From: Paenibacillus sp. FSL H3-0469
GTDB lineage: Bacteria; Bacillota; Bacilli; Paenibacillales; Paenibacillaceae
DNA: 64,000 nt
NCBI RefSeq assembly: GCF_038051945.1
Contig: NZ_CP150302.1
Coordinates: forward strand, 4,154,001 to 4,218,000
Direction: 5' to 3'
Shown: one piece after another, positions 1 to 8,849 of the stretch
Layout of the letters: each line of letters starts with the position of its first letter
Position numbering within the stretch: position 1 is the first letter of the stretch
Program-made: the position numbers and the translations under genes
Notes under the pieces: generated by a model
The model's database searches: none
Seen by the model: only the letters and a program-made list of their open reading frames with translations
What the model was told of the DNA's origin: nothing

Positions 1-458
1 TTCAAAGAGAGGCCCAGCACAGCCGGAATATCGGCAGCCAGTGTGAAAATCCCGCCGAAGCCTGTAGTCGCCCCCTGGGCCGTAGCCGTATTCCGGCTTC
101 GCCCCGCGATCTTCATTGCCACTTCATCCATCACAGCCAGAGGAAACGGCCCATCTTCCGGAGCTCCCGCCGCCCGGCTTGTCTCTTCCATCAGCTTGCC
201 CACCTTGCGCCCGGCCACCAGATAGTTGCCGCCGTTCTGGATGTAGCCGCCCAGTTCATCGAGCAGCCGGCCTACCTTATCGTGGATAACCTTTGGCGTA
301 ATTGCATCAAGCAGCTTGAACGGCAGCCGGGTAATCCGGTCCCAGATCATCAGCCTATTCTGCTCTTTCTCCCACTTGGTAATCTCCTTAAGCGCGGCAT
401 ACAGCATCTCCGGTGTCTCCGGAGGACTCCATGAACCGGTGTTGTCTGCTTCTGGCAT
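1..458 (-). CDS. EcsC family protein (partial, 3' end outside window)
   Basis: The first 152 residues of a protein resembling the EcsC family (Bacillus EcsC is linked to the EcsAB ABC transporter; the biochemical role is unknown). The N-terminal part is helical and charged (LKEITKWEKEQNRL), followed by WDRITRLPFKLLDAITPKVIHDK. Near the window edge comes the glycine-rich TATAQGATTGFGGIFTLAADIPAVLGLSL segment, typed here only to show the family pattern of small residues followed by an Asp-Pro-type turn and a membrane-associating stretch. The ATG at 458 is preceded by a strong GGGGAGG. No ecsA or ecsB is visible nearby. The family call is fairly secure; the function is not. Confidence 0.75.
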   Translation of the reverse strand, partial: MPEADNTGSWSPPETPEMLYAALKEITKWEKEQNRLMIWDRITRLPFKLLDAITPKVIHDKVGRLLDELGGYIQNGGNYLVAGRKVGKLMEETSRAAGAPEDGPFPLAVMDEVAMKIAGRSRNTATAQGATTGFGGIFTLAADIPAVLGLSL

Positions 459-618
459 AGTATGTACCTCCCCTGAATGGTCTTGTCATTACCTTATAAC
501 CTATTTCATAACAAATGATTGCAGAGGCCTCCCATTCGCTCCTTGGGTACCATCAACAGCAAACAGGCACCCCGGATCAACTCCGGGAATGCCTGTTCAC
601 CTTAGCCCGCTTCAGGCT

Positions 619-900
619 TTAATCTTGGAATTCGCCTGCCTGCTCATCCAGCGAAGACAATCTGCGCTTCTCTTCCTCCAGTCTCTCTTGGACCAGCTCG
701 ACCCCTTGTCTGCCGACTGAACCTTCCGGGGCATGGCGCACAGCTTCTTCAGCGTGCTCCAGACTGCTCTCTGCCTGATCTATTATCTGCCCGGTCGGAT
801 GACTCGAAGCCTGGGTTACAGCGTTGTGCAGCTTCGTCACCGCATCGTGCGCCTGATCCACCGTACTGTTGGTGCGCAGACTGGATTCGTAATGCTTCAT
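619..900 (-). CDS. Small helical hypothetical protein (93 aa)
   Basis: A short, charged, entirely soluble protein with no signal peptide or membrane segment. It is rich in Ala, Glu, Gln and His, with heptad-like stretches (VDQAHDAVTKLHNAVTQA and EERLEEEKRRLSSL-type runs), suggesting a helical hairpin or coiled coil. The start was set at the ATG at 900 because GGAGGGGGAAGGA lies just upstream; an earlier in-frame ATG has no ribosome binding site. It resembles small Bacillaceae proteins of the DUF2564 kind, but I could not confirm this. It lies between the EcsC-like gene and the permease, all on the minus strand. Function unknown. Confidence 0.6.
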   Translation of the reverse strand: MKHYESSLRTNSTVDQAHDAVTKLHNAVTQASSHPTGQIIDQAESSLEHAEEAVRHAPEGSVGRQGVELVQERLEEEKRRLSSLDEQAGEFQD

Positions 901-990
901 AAAATCCTTCCCCCTCCATCTCGGTTTCTGTTCCTCTCTAGGATGGATTGGAGAGCGCAATCTTATGCGGCGATCCCGGCTCAGAATCGC

Positions 991-2412
991 CTACACCAGG
1001 AACATGGCGACAATCGTCATGGCCGTCAGACCCAGCAGGACCGGCTTCAGATTGCGCCGGGCCAGCTCGAACGGGCTGACGCCGCAGATCGCAGCGGCGG
1101 GAATAAGCGCCCACGGGATCAGGGTGCCGCCGCCGACCCAGATGGCGGCCACCTGCCCCAGGGCGGTCAGGGTCGCCGCGCCGGAATGGATCGCGGCGGC
1201 GAACAGCCCGGCAATCGAGCCGGCCAGCGAGATGCCGGAGAACCCGGAGCCGTCGAGGCCGGTGATCGCGCCGATCACCGTCAGCGTTACGGCGCCTACC
1301 GCCCCGTTCAGCGGCACGTGATTGGCCAGGGCCACGCCCAGGTCGTTCACGATGCCGTGCGAGCCGTCCGGCAGCACCTTGCCGTACAGCTCGGTGAAGG
1401 CGGCGTCGCCCAGATAGAAGAAGGCGGCAATCGGGATAACCGGCCCGAAGACCTTGAAGCCGAAGGTGAAGCCTTCTATGAGATAGGCGGTGATCTTCTC
1501 CAGTCCCTGCCCCTGGCCGCGATGGGCCAGCAGGGTAACGGCAATCAGGATCAGCACGGCGGTCCCCCCAACCAGCGCGGTAGCATCGCCGCCTTGCAGG
1601 TGAAGCACGAACATGCCGATCACATCCAGCAGGAACAGCAGCGGAATAGCGATAGCCAGACCTTTGCGCAGACGGTCACTCATGAAGACAGGCTGGTCAG
1701 CCTCCGTCCCCGCATCAGCGAGCGGCTCTGCTGTTCCCGGGGAAGCGACCAGACCGTCTCTCCAGGTGCCGTTCTCCTGGTCCCGCTTCATCATCCAGAA
1801 TGCGCTCACCGTCGTGACAATCCCCATCACAGCAACCAGGGGGATACTGGCTTGCATCACGCTGGATACTGGAAGACCGGCGGCATCCGCCGTAAGCTTC
1901 GGAGCGCCTTGAATAATATAGTCGCCGGAGAGGGCGATCCCGTGCCCGAACAGGTTCATGGCTACCGCTGCGCCCAGCGCAGGCAAGCCGACCCGGACCG
2001 CCACCGGCAGCAGAACCGCCCCTACCAGCGCTACCGCAGGGGAAGGCCAAAAGAAGAACGAGGTTACCATCATAATCAGTCCGATTCCCCAATAGGCCAT
2101 CGCCGGTGTGCGCAGGAACCGGGTGAGCGGCGATACCATCGTCTCATTAATGCCTGTTATAATCAGAATCCGGCTCATCGCCACGATAATGGAGATAATC
2201 ATGATGGTGCCGAGCAGCTCCTTAGTCGCATAGACAAAAGAGTTAAAGATCCCCGACACCGACCCGCTAAGCGTCGCCGTTGCCAGCAGCCCGAGCGCCA
2301 GAATCCCGGTCACACAGATCATGGTTGTATCACGCCGTTTGATCAGAAGCGCCAGAATGAACACAATAAACACCAGATACACCCAGTGAATCGCAGTAAG
2401 CTGGATACCCAT
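991..2412 (-). CDS. Multi-pass permease of the ion-transporter type (GntP/DcuC-like)
   Basis: A 473-residue integral membrane protein with about 11 to 12 hydrophobic segments and a polar, charged loop near residues 200-235 (MKRDQENGTWRD, then an acidic stretch). The two halves each hold a re-entrant-like loop rich in Gly/Ser/Pro (FWPSPAVALVGAVLLPVAV and GGGTLIPWALIPAAAI), the general look of ion-transporter-superfamily carriers for organic anions such as gluconate or C4-dicarboxylates. The substrate cannot be read from sequence. A GGGGGCG motif lies about 10 nt before the ATG. It is the third gene downstream of the MerR-controlled secreted reductase, so it may carry that enzyme's substrate or product; this is inference from position. 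Confidence 0.7.
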   Translation of the reverse strand: MGIQLTAIHWVYLVFIVFILALLIKRRDTTMICVTGILALGLLATATLSGSVSGIFNSFVYATKELLGTIMIISIIVAMSRILIITGINETMVSPLTRFLRTPAMAYWGIGLIMMVTSFFFWPSPAVALVGAVLLPVAVRVGLPALGAAVAMNLFGHGIALSGDYIIQGAPKLTADAAGLPVSSVMQASIPLVAVMGIVTTVSAFWMMKRDQENGTWRDGLVASPGTAEPLADAGTEADQPVFMSDRLRKGLAIAIPLLFLLDVIGMFVLHLQGGDATALVGGTAVLILIAVTLLAHRGQGQGLEKITAYLIEGFTFGFKVFGPVIPIAAFFYLGDAAFTELYGKVLPDGSHGIVNDLGVALANHVPLNGAVGAVTLTVIGAITGLDGSGFSGISLAGSIAGLFAAAIHSGAATLTALGQVAAIWVGGGTLIPWALIPAAAICGVSPFELARRNLKPVLLGLTAMTIVAMFLV

Positions 2413-2571
2413 TAGCCATACGCCCCCTTTCTACTTACAAATAGCAAGCAGGTGCTATATGCTATGCAGGAGGATAGGCTATTGTTCGCCTCAGGGACGG
2501 CAGGATCGAACAAAAAGACCCCCGCCTCCACATCACATGGATTCAGGGATCTTATTTGCGATTACACTCTG

Positions 2572-3117
2572 TTACCGGTGCCTGCCTGCTCTCCTGGCCC
2601 GGAGGAACGCGAGCTGCTTCAGCCTGTCCTGATCGTATAAGCTGCCCGCGATTTCCGGTTGCCCGGGTTGTAGATGGGTAATCTCCTGCACTGCTGCCGG
2701 TCTTGCGGCGGCAGGAAGAAGCGTGGAGGTGCCGTCCCTGTAAACGATCAGGCTATGGCCGGGCGAGGGGTGCGGCTCGCGCACATACTCGTCAAGGTAG
2801 CCATATACCTTACGCTGCATCACAGGATCTTTGCTCATCTGCTGCAGAATATTCGGAGCGATTACAAGCTCTCGCTGATCCCTCCGGTCTCCTGCATCAG
2901 TCTTCTTCCCCTTGCTGCCGTCTTTGGCTACCGCCATAATGCGGACGGACAGACCGTACCTTGCCTTGATTCTGCGTGCCTGATCTTCAATTGCCGCTCC
3001 CACAGCCGCCATCATCTCCGGGAAGCTGAGCTGCGAGGACCCGGCGGAAGTGTGCTCCGCCTGTTGCGGTGAGCGGGTCAGCGAAGCGGCGTTGATTCGT
3101 GATATGGGAATATACAT
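2572..3117 (-). CDS. DUF6033-like hypothetical protein (181 aa)
   Basis: A soluble protein without signal peptide. The core has an amphipathic helix (FPEMMAAVGAAIEDQARRIKARYGLSVRIMAVAKDG) followed by a basic linker (KGKKTDAGDRRD) and the phrase ELVIAPNILQQMSKDP. That phrase resembles the conserved VIAPNILEKM segment of DUF6033 proteins of Clostridia and Paenibacilli. The ATG at 3117 was chosen because GAAGAGGA stands 7 nt upstream; a longer frame starts earlier without an RBS. It lies 76 nt after the reductase stop on the same strand and may be co-transcribed with it. The function is unknown and the family call is tentative. Confidence 0.6.
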   Translation of the reverse strand: MYIPISRINAASLTRSPQQAEHTSAGSSQLSFPEMMAAVGAAIEDQARRIKARYGLSVRIMAVAKDGSKGKKTDAGDRRDQRELVIAPNILQQMSKDPVMQRKVYGYLDEYVREPHPSPGHSLIVYRDGTSTLLPAAARPAAVQEITHLQPGQPEIAGSLYDQDRLKQLAFLRARRAGRHR

Positions 3118-3193
3118 CGAACGTTCCTCTTCTCGCGCGTAAAGTTCAGGACAACTCTTTATCGGCAAAAAGAGGAATATTACTTATAACGCG

Positions 3194-5185
3194 CTATTCC
3201 TTAGCCAATGCGCCCGCAGCCGCATCCTCGCCGCCGAGCCGCCCGGAGGTGAAGGAGTAACCCAGTCCAACGCCGTTGCCTACATAGGTATCGTTGAATA
3301 GCACCCCTTCAGACTCTACGCCCACGGCATACAGTCCTTTGACCGGCACACGCTTATCATTCAGCACCTGGAACTTGGTATTGACCAGCAGACCGCCCAC
3401 CGAACAGAGGTTGTTGATCTCGGCAATAACGGCGTAATACGGTCCGCTGCTGCCCATAGGAACCAGATATTCCTTCGCCTTGCCGAACTCCGTATCAGTG
3501 CCTGTCTTCGCTGCTTCCTCATAGAGCTTGAAATCAGCGGCAAACACCGCAGGGTCCATCCCTGCATTCTTCGCCAGCTCCTCCAGCGTATTGCCCTTGA
3601 AGCCGTCGCCGTTCGCTACCATGGATTCGAAGACTTTATCGGCATCCTTCCATGGCTGGTCCAGCGTGAACTTGTCTTTATAGGAGGCATAGAATTCAGG
3701 CGGCATACCCGGCAGCTTAGGCGCCTGAAGCCCCTTCATCCCCTTGGTCTTAAGCGCATCCAGCTGCACCTGTGAGACAATAACCAGATGATACGCTCCG
3801 TTAAAAGCACTGGTATTCGCTGCCGCTACCGCTGTAAGCGTCGCGGCCTCATCTCTGAATCTCGCGCCCGAAGGGCCGACATTCATCAGGGTTGGCAGGT
3901 AAGACAGCATCATTGGATAGCTGGCTTCAAACGGCTCATACTCCGTCTTCAGCTTATCTGTAGCTCTGGCCAGCGTCTGGTGCAGCATCTGCCCGCCGAA
4001 GTTGTCAGGCACCTTCGCGCCGATCTCCCAGGACATCTTCAGCCCTTCGCCGATGTTCTGCCCAAGCCCGCCGTTCACGCCTTCGAAGCCAAAAGCTTCC
4101 TTAACCATCTCTTTATTCCCGGCATAACCGCCGGTAGCCATTACCACGCTCGCTCCTGATATCTCCAGAGTAGTTCCGTCAGACTTCTTGGCCACGACTC
4201 CGGTAACCTCTCCATTAGCGCCCGTCATCAGCTTCTGTGCAGTGGCCTCCGTGATCACCTGTCCGCCGCCCTTCTCTACGGATGCTGCAAGCATCTTGCG
4301 CAGCAGCTCCTGGCGGGTCTCATAAGGAGGCAGCATATGGAGCTGTTCCCCGGCGAAGTTCAGGAAGGTAGTGGTGTAGCCCTTGCCGGTCAGCCAGTCA
4401 TAGGTCTCGCCCGACTTCGTGACGTACTGGCGGATCGCCGCCGCATCCACACGCCAGTGGTTATTCACGATCCAGTCAGCAATCTCCTTCTCAACTTCCA
4501 CTTTCAGCCCGCTGCTTAGCGCGGCAGAGGAGTTGTAAAATTTACCCGCCCAGGACAGGTTGCTCGCGCCGCCGATCGTCGCTGTTTTCTCGATCAGGAT
4601 GACCTTCGCGCCCTTATCCGCTGCTGATACCGCTGCCGATACACCCGAAGCACCTGCTCCCACAACGACAACATCCGCCGACAGCTGCTCGGTCTTGCCT
4701 TCTCCCGATTTCACTACAGCCTTCGTTTTAAAAGCCTCCACATTGCCGCCCGCCTGCTTAAGCGCTTCCTCCACAGCGGTCAGAATCGCCTTGCTGGACT
4801 CCGACGCCCCGCTGACGGCATCAATATTCAGGGTCTGGCCGGATAGAATCTCCTCCTTGACCTTGTTGATCGCCTCTACCCCGATGCCGGCGGTTTCGTT
4901 CTGGCTGACCACATTGATTCCGGTAATGACCGAATGATCATCAAGAGTCACCTCAACCTGAATCTTGCCGTCTTTGCCTTCAGCCTCTGTTTTATAGGTT
5001 CCCGCTTTGAAGCCTGCCGGTACAGCACTTGTATCCGCTGGCTGCGACGCCTGCGGCGAGGCAGACGGCTGCTCTGAAGCTGCCGGTGCAGCGGCATTGT
5101 TACCGCTGCAGCCGCTAAGGAGCGACAGGACCAATACCAGACATACGGCGAATAAGAACATTTGCTTTGTTGCTTGCTTACGCAT
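3194..5185 (-). CDS. Secreted lipoprotein flavin reductase, FMN-binding plus FAD-binding (fumarate/urocanate reductase-like)
   Basis: A 663-residue extracytoplasmic flavoprotein. Residues 1-26 form a lipoprotein signal ending in the lipobox LLSGC (Cys26 lipidated), followed by a Ser/Ala/Pro linker. An FMN_bind domain covers about 58-150 and contains DAVSGASESS, the type of motif to which ApbE attaches FMN covalently. From about 165 an FAD_binding_2 domain begins with VVVVGAGASGVSAA. A conserved GARFRDEAA segment matches the region carrying the catalytic Arg of fumarate-reductase-like enzymes. Homologues reduce fumarate, urocanate or related enoates using electrons delivered outside the membrane; the actual substrate is unknown. 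The start is the ATG at 5185 with GGGGGA upstream. Expression is probably activated by the adjacent MerR protein through the promoter at 5256-5286. Confidence 0.85.
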   Translation of the reverse strand: MRKQATKQMFLFAVCLVLVLSLLSGCSGNNAAAPAASEQPSASPQASQPADTSAVPAGFKAGTYKTEAEGKDGKIQVEVTLDDHSVITGINVVSQNETAGIGVEAINKVKEEILSGQTLNIDAVSGASESSKAILTAVEEALKQAGGNVEAFKTKAVVKSGEGKTEQLSADVVVVGAGASGVSAAVSAADKGAKVILIEKTATIGGASNLSWAGKFYNSSAALSSGLKVEVEKEIADWIVNNHWRVDAAAIRQYVTKSGETYDWLTGKGYTTTFLNFAGEQLHMLPPYETRQELLRKMLAASVEKGGGQVITEATAQKLMTGANGEVTGVVAKKSDGTTLEISGASVVMATGGYAGNKEMVKEAFGFEGVNGGLGQNIGEGLKMSWEIGAKVPDNFGGQMLHQTLARATDKLKTEYEPFEASYPMMLSYLPTLMNVGPSGARFRDEAATLTAVAAANTSAFNGAYHLVIVSQVQLDALKTKGMKGLQAPKLPGMPPEFYASYKDKFTLDQPWKDADKVFESMVANGDGFKGNTLEELAKNAGMDPAVFAADFKLYEEAAKTGTDTEFGKAKEYLVPMGSSGPYYAVIAEINNLCSVGGLLVNTKFQVLNDKRVPVKGLYAVGVESEGVLFNDTYVGNGVGLGYSFTSGRLGGEDAAAGALAKE

Positions 5186-5255
5186 CAATTTCTCCCCCTG
5201 TGTGGTTAATGCAGCCCTGTTTCTCTCTCTAATAGAACTGCTGACTACCGCACAC

Positions 5256-5286
5256 AGTGTAAACCTTGGTACAGTACCAAGGTCAA
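5256..5286 (-). promoter_or_regulatory. MerR-type promoter/operator of the reductase gene
   Basis: On the minus strand, -35 TTGACC (5286-5281) and -10 TACACT (5261-5256) are separated by 19 bp rather than the usual 17. A perfect inverted repeat, arms ACCTTGGTAC and GTACCAAGGT around one central base (5263-5283), fills the spacer. Over-long spacers with a centred palindrome are the hallmark of promoters that MerR proteins activate by DNA distortion. The site lies between the MerR gene and the reductase start, about 70 bp before the ATG. Confidence 0.88.
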
Positions 5287-5325
5287 TGAACAATATGTGA
5301 AATTTTTCTCAAAGTAGAGCGGATG

Positions 5326-6147
5326 CTACTCCGCTTCTACCGGAATATTAATCTCCAGATACGTTTTGCTGCCGTTACGCGTGCGCTCGGTGAACAGAAT
5401 TTTACCGCTGATATCTCCGCAAATCTTATAATTCCTTGACTGCACATACTCCAGCATGAACCCGAAAGCCCCCCGCTCCAGGTAATCCTCGTGGCCGCTG
5501 ACAATGACAGCAGAGATGCAGACCGCCGGCTCCAGAACCTCTACACCATCATTCAAGCAAACCCCGAGCTTCACCTGATCCTCCGCAAGCAGACCAAGTC
5601 CCCAGCTATACTGCAGATCCCCTAATCCGCAGACGCATTCGCCTGCCTTATTCTCTACCCGGAAGGAATAGAAGGTGAACGGCAGCAGCTCCATCCACGC
5701 CTGGACCGTGTCTTTGAGCTCCTCCTTGTGCAGCAAATGATTCTTGTTCGTCTGCTGAATCCGGTACATGCCCGGCACCTGCTTCATCTTGCACGTATAC
5801 AGGGATGCGCTGACCTGCGCCAGCTCCGCCTGAATCTCCTGAATCTTGCCGAGCAGCAACGTGCTGCGCCGGATCTCCTCCTCCAGCTGCATACCCGCAG
5901 CGGCAATCGATTCCATCACTTGCTCACACGGCGCTTCCTTAATCAGCCCGGCCACATCCTGAAGCGGAATTTGCATGCTCCGGTACCATCTGCTCGTCAA
6001 TAAATTCCGTGCATCGAGATCGTTGAAATACCTGTAGTTATTATGATGATCCTTCATCGGCCGGACAATATCATGTTTCTCATATAAGCGCAGTGTATCT
6101 GCCGTCACTCCAAGAATGGATGCAAATTCACCGATCGAATACTTCAT
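5326..6147 (-). CDS. MerR family transcriptional activator with C-terminal effector domain
   Basis: A 273-residue regulator. Residues 1-70 are a MerR winged helix: YSIGEFASILGVTADTLRLYEKHDIVRP is the recognition element and NNYRYFNDLDARNLL the wing. A dimerising coiled coil follows (about 80-120, EEEIRRSTLLLGKIQEIQAEL). The remaining ~150 residues look like a GyrI/BmrR-type ligand-binding domain, which suggests a small organic inducer rather than a metal; it lacks the clustered Cys of metal-sensing MerR proteins. The ATG at 6147 has a GGGGGG tract 8 nt upstream. The downstream reductase promoter carries a textbook MerR operator, so that gene is the likely target. The inducer is unknown. Confidence 0.87.
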   Translation of the reverse strand: MKYSIGEFASILGVTADTLRLYEKHDIVRPMKDHHNNYRYFNDLDARNLLTSRWYRSMQIPLQDVAGLIKEAPCEQVMESIAAAGMQLEEEIRRSTLLLGKIQEIQAELAQVSASLYTCKMKQVPGMYRIQQTNKNHLLHKEELKDTVQAWMELLPFTFYSFRVENKAGECVCGLGDLQYSWGLGLLAEDQVKLGVCLNDGVEVLEPAVCISAVIVSGHEDYLERGAFGFMLEYVQSRNYKICGDISGKILFTERTRNGSKTYLEINIPVEAE

Positions 6148-6351
6148 CAGCAGCCCCCCAGCTTACTTGATCGCATACGTTCATGCCTGTCGTTCATGTC
6201 GTTAATGATAGAGGGTTTGGCCGGGAGACATTGTGGGTTATGTCACACGCTTCTGCCGGAGGACCGGGAAGAGCTTTTCCTGTCGCAGGTGGCGGCGGCA
6301 TGGTCTATACTTGAAAGATACGGAAGAAACTGATGAACGGAGGCGGCTGCC

Positions 6352-7455
6352 ATGCCCGCACAGCTAACAGACAAGGTCGCCGGCCTGCCCTTGACGCCTG
6401 GCGTATATCTGATGAAGGACGGCCTGGGTCATGTGATTTATGTCGGCAAGGCGAAGCAGCTGAGGAAGCGGGTCCAGTCTTATTTTTATAATAATAAGGG
6501 GCATTCGCCTAAGGTGAAGCAGCTGGTTAAGCATATCCGCGATCTGGACTACCGGCTGACCGATACAGAGCTGGAGGCCTTCATGCTGGAATGCCAGCTG
6601 ATCAAAGAGATCAAGCCGATGTATAACCGCAAAATGAAGAATCCGCTCGCCTACAGCTATATTTCCATCGTGGACAAGGCGCCTTACCGGCAGATTGAGA
6701 TAGGCTACGAGCCAAGTACAGAGGCGGGCAGCCTTGTATATGGCCCCTATACCAGCCGGAGTACGGTGGAGAGAGCGGTGCTGGGCATCAAGGAATCACA
6801 GCGCATTCTGTGCAGCAGTCCCCATGCCCGCAGCTCCCGCTGCCTGAACCATTCGCTGGGCTTATGTATCGGCATGTGCGGTGGCGGGGAGGCAGCTGTG
6901 GCGCAGTATGAAGCCGTCATAGACGAGATGATCTGCTTGCTGGAAGGCAAGGACAGCGGAATTGTAACCGGACTGGAAGCCCGGATGGAGGACGCTGCGC
7001 TGCGGTTCGACTTCGAGACCGCAGCCAAATTCCGCGATTATCTGGGAGCCGTCCACTCGCTGCTGCAGAAGGAGCAGGTGATTGAATTCACCGGAGCGAA
7101 CAAGAATATTATCGTGCTGGAGCCGGTGGACGAACAGTCCCATAAGCTGATCCTGATTAAGGGCAGCGTGATTCTCTACCGCACCCTGCTGGCAAGAGAC
7201 GCGCTGAACGAAGGGCAGCTTACCGGGATGATCGCGGCATCCGCCCGGGAGGTCTTCCGCAGCAGCAGCCAGACCGCCGCTACGGAAGAGATGAGCCGCC
7301 ACAAGATCGACGAGGCCCAGATCATCTACAGCTACCTGAAGAGCAGCTCCAGCCATTATCTGCTCGTCCCGCCGGAGTGGCTGGAGGATGAGGGTCTGAC
7401 GGGGTTAGAGGAAGGGATAGCGGAATTGGTTCAGTCCTCTGTCTTGGATATGTAG
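6352..7455 (+). CDS. Short UvrC-like nuclease (GIY-YIG plus UVR domain)
   Basis: At 367 residues this is far shorter than full UvrC (about 600). Residues 13-95 form a GIY-YIG endonuclease domain (PGVYLMKD, then VIYVGKAKQLRKRVQSYF, with Glu at LEAFMLECQLIK). A region with Cys residues follows (CLNHSLGLCIGMCGGG), like the UvrC Cys segment, then a UVR helical hairpin at about 205-240 (LEARMEDAALRFDFETAAKFRDYL). The C-terminal RNase H-like and helix-hairpin-helix domains that make UvrC's second incision are absent, so like E. coli Cho it may make only the 3' incision. GGAGG stands 8 nt before the ATG. It ends convergently 20 bp from the hydrolase gene. Confidence 0.85.
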   Translation: MPAQLTDKVAGLPLTPGVYLMKDGLGHVIYVGKAKQLRKRVQSYFYNNKGHSPKVKQLVKHIRDLDYRLTDTELEAFMLECQLIKEIKPMYNRKMKNPLAYSYISIVDKAPYRQIEIGYEPSTEAGSLVYGPYTSRSTVERAVLGIKESQRILCSSPHARSSRCLNHSLGLCIGMCGGGEAAVAQYEAVIDEMICLLEGKDSGIVTGLEARMEDAALRFDFETAAKFRDYLGAVHSLLQKEQVIEFTGANKNIIVLEPVDEQSHKLILIKGSVILYRTLLARDALNEGQLTGMIAASAREVFRSSSQTAATEEMSRHKIDEAQIIYSYLKSSSSHYLLVPPEWLEDEGLTGLEEGIAELVQSSVLDM

Positions 7456-7475
7456 CAATTGATTCTTCTTCACCC

Positions 7476-8711
7476 TCAATACACCGCCTGCGGTGCAAAC
7501 TGCCCAGTGCCTTTTAACGTATAGTCGTAAAATTCAAGAATCAGCCTATTCATCGTCTCAATACAGTAATACTTATCGATATCCGCCCGTCCGTGTTGAA
7601 GCACATTGGCAAGTATCGGGGAGAACAGCGGCAGGTCGGTCAGGCTTAAGTGCTTGGCCCCCTCAAAATGAACGGTATACGCGTCCTTGAAGTTCGGATT
7701 GGCGTTGTTATTCGCTGCGTAAGCCGAGTTCTTCCCGAGCTGTCTCCACACATCGTCCGTATATAGGTTCAGCAGCGGTACGCGGTAGGGCTCATTAGTG
7801 GCAGCCAGATCATTGATCTTCCGGTCATAAACCAGCTCGGTGAAGAACGGGGCATCCAGATTCACAACAGCATCCACATCGCTGCGCTCCCGGCCAAGCG
7901 CGACGCTTGCCGCACCACCCATAGAGTGGCCGATTACGCCAATGTGCTCCGTATCTATCCGTTGGTACACGGGGTCTCCGCTACTGGCGGCTTTCTCCAG
8001 AATATTATCAATCACCAGATTCATATCCGCGGTCCGCAGCTTCATCCATTTACGCGTAAGTCCGTACAACTCTTCTACGGTGTACACTCCATCTTTGTTA
8101 GAATCGCTAACCTCCCGCATATACGCTGCATTAACCGTAGTGACTTTCCCGTCCACACCCTGTGTATAAAAAGAATGGTATGGATGATCGATGGATACCA
8201 CAACATAGCCGTGACTGGCCAGCTCCGTGAAGGTTGAAGCGTTGCTCTCTCTAACCCCGAAGGCTCCATGAGAAAAGACGATCAGCGGATACTTGCCCTC
8301 CGTATGGCGCGGATACCAGAATTCCACATTCACCCGCCGGTGCTCCCCCGTATCTGTAAACTCCTCTACTCGGATAGGGTCTGTATAGGTGTATACAGCC
8401 GTACTGACTTCATACTCCCCGGTCACTTCAGGTGCACGGTACTGCGGGAACAGAATAGGCGGGATAAGTGCGATTAGCAGCGCCACAGCGGTTAGCAGCC
8501 TTTTCCACACCCGGGTTGAACGCCTGAACGGTCTCACGTCTGTCTTCTTGCGGATCAGATCCACCGAGCCTTTCAGCGCAAAAACAAACAGTAATACCGC
8601 CAGTAATACCCAACTGAAGCTCCAATCGATAACGGGGGACCATGTCAGAATAACGAAAACGATAAACAGGGTAATTCTAATCCAGCTTATGAGCTTAATG
8701 CGGCTGTGCAT
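7476..8711 (-). CDS. Membrane-anchored alpha/beta hydrolase (PAF-acetylhydrolase/lipase-like)
   Basis: A 411-residue protein with three hydrophobic segments in the first ~95 residues and an extracytoplasmic alpha/beta-hydrolase domain. Visible motifs: oxyanion-type SHGAFG near residue 160, nucleophile elbow GHSMGGA near 260 (Ser nucleophile), and a late His in GAKHLSLTD as the likely catalytic base. The domain order fits the platelet-activating-factor acetylhydrolase/dienelactone hydrolase group, acting on esters or lipids. The ATG at 8711 was chosen because AAAAGGAG lies 8 nt upstream; the longer frame begins before this RBS. The substrate is unknown. It lies alone between a convergent UvrC-like gene and the DUF3021 gene. 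Confidence 0.8.
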   Translation of the reverse strand: MHSRIKLISWIRITLFIVFVILTWSPVIDWSFSWVLLAVLLFVFALKGSVDLIRKKTDVRPFRRSTRVWKRLLTAVALLIALIPPILFPQYRAPEVTGEYEVSTAVYTYTDPIRVEEFTDTGEHRRVNVEFWYPRHTEGKYPLIVFSHGAFGVRESNASTFTELASHGYVVVSIDHPYHSFYTQGVDGKVTTVNAAYMREVSDSNKDGVYTVEELYGLTRKWMKLRTADMNLVIDNILEKAASSGDPVYQRIDTEHIGVIGHSMGGAASVALGRERSDVDAVVNLDAPFFTELVYDRKINDLAATNEPYRVPLLNLYTDDVWRQLGKNSAYAANNNANPNFKDAYTVHFEGAKHLSLTDLPLFSPILANVLQHGRADIDKYYCIETMNRLILEFYDYTLKGTGQFAPQAVY

Positions 8712-8849
8712 AGGGATTCTCCTTTTCGCGTCAGATGATGATCTCATCATAAAAAACTGCGAAAAGGGTGTATACCCATTTACGGTAAGCTGTAGCTACA
8801 GGGCAATAAGATGCAAAAATTCTTCATGAAACGGGGGTTAACTCCAGGA

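Noticed and set aside
733..2415. A 560-codon plus-strand open frame opposite the permease
   Set aside because: Its product is Arg/Gln/His-rich low-complexity sequence with no motif, and the opposite strand has a clear membrane protein with RBS. It is a shadow of GC-biased codons.
7456..7475. Terminator between the convergent UvrC-like and hydrolase genes
   Set aside because: Only 20 bp, with no stable hairpin seen.
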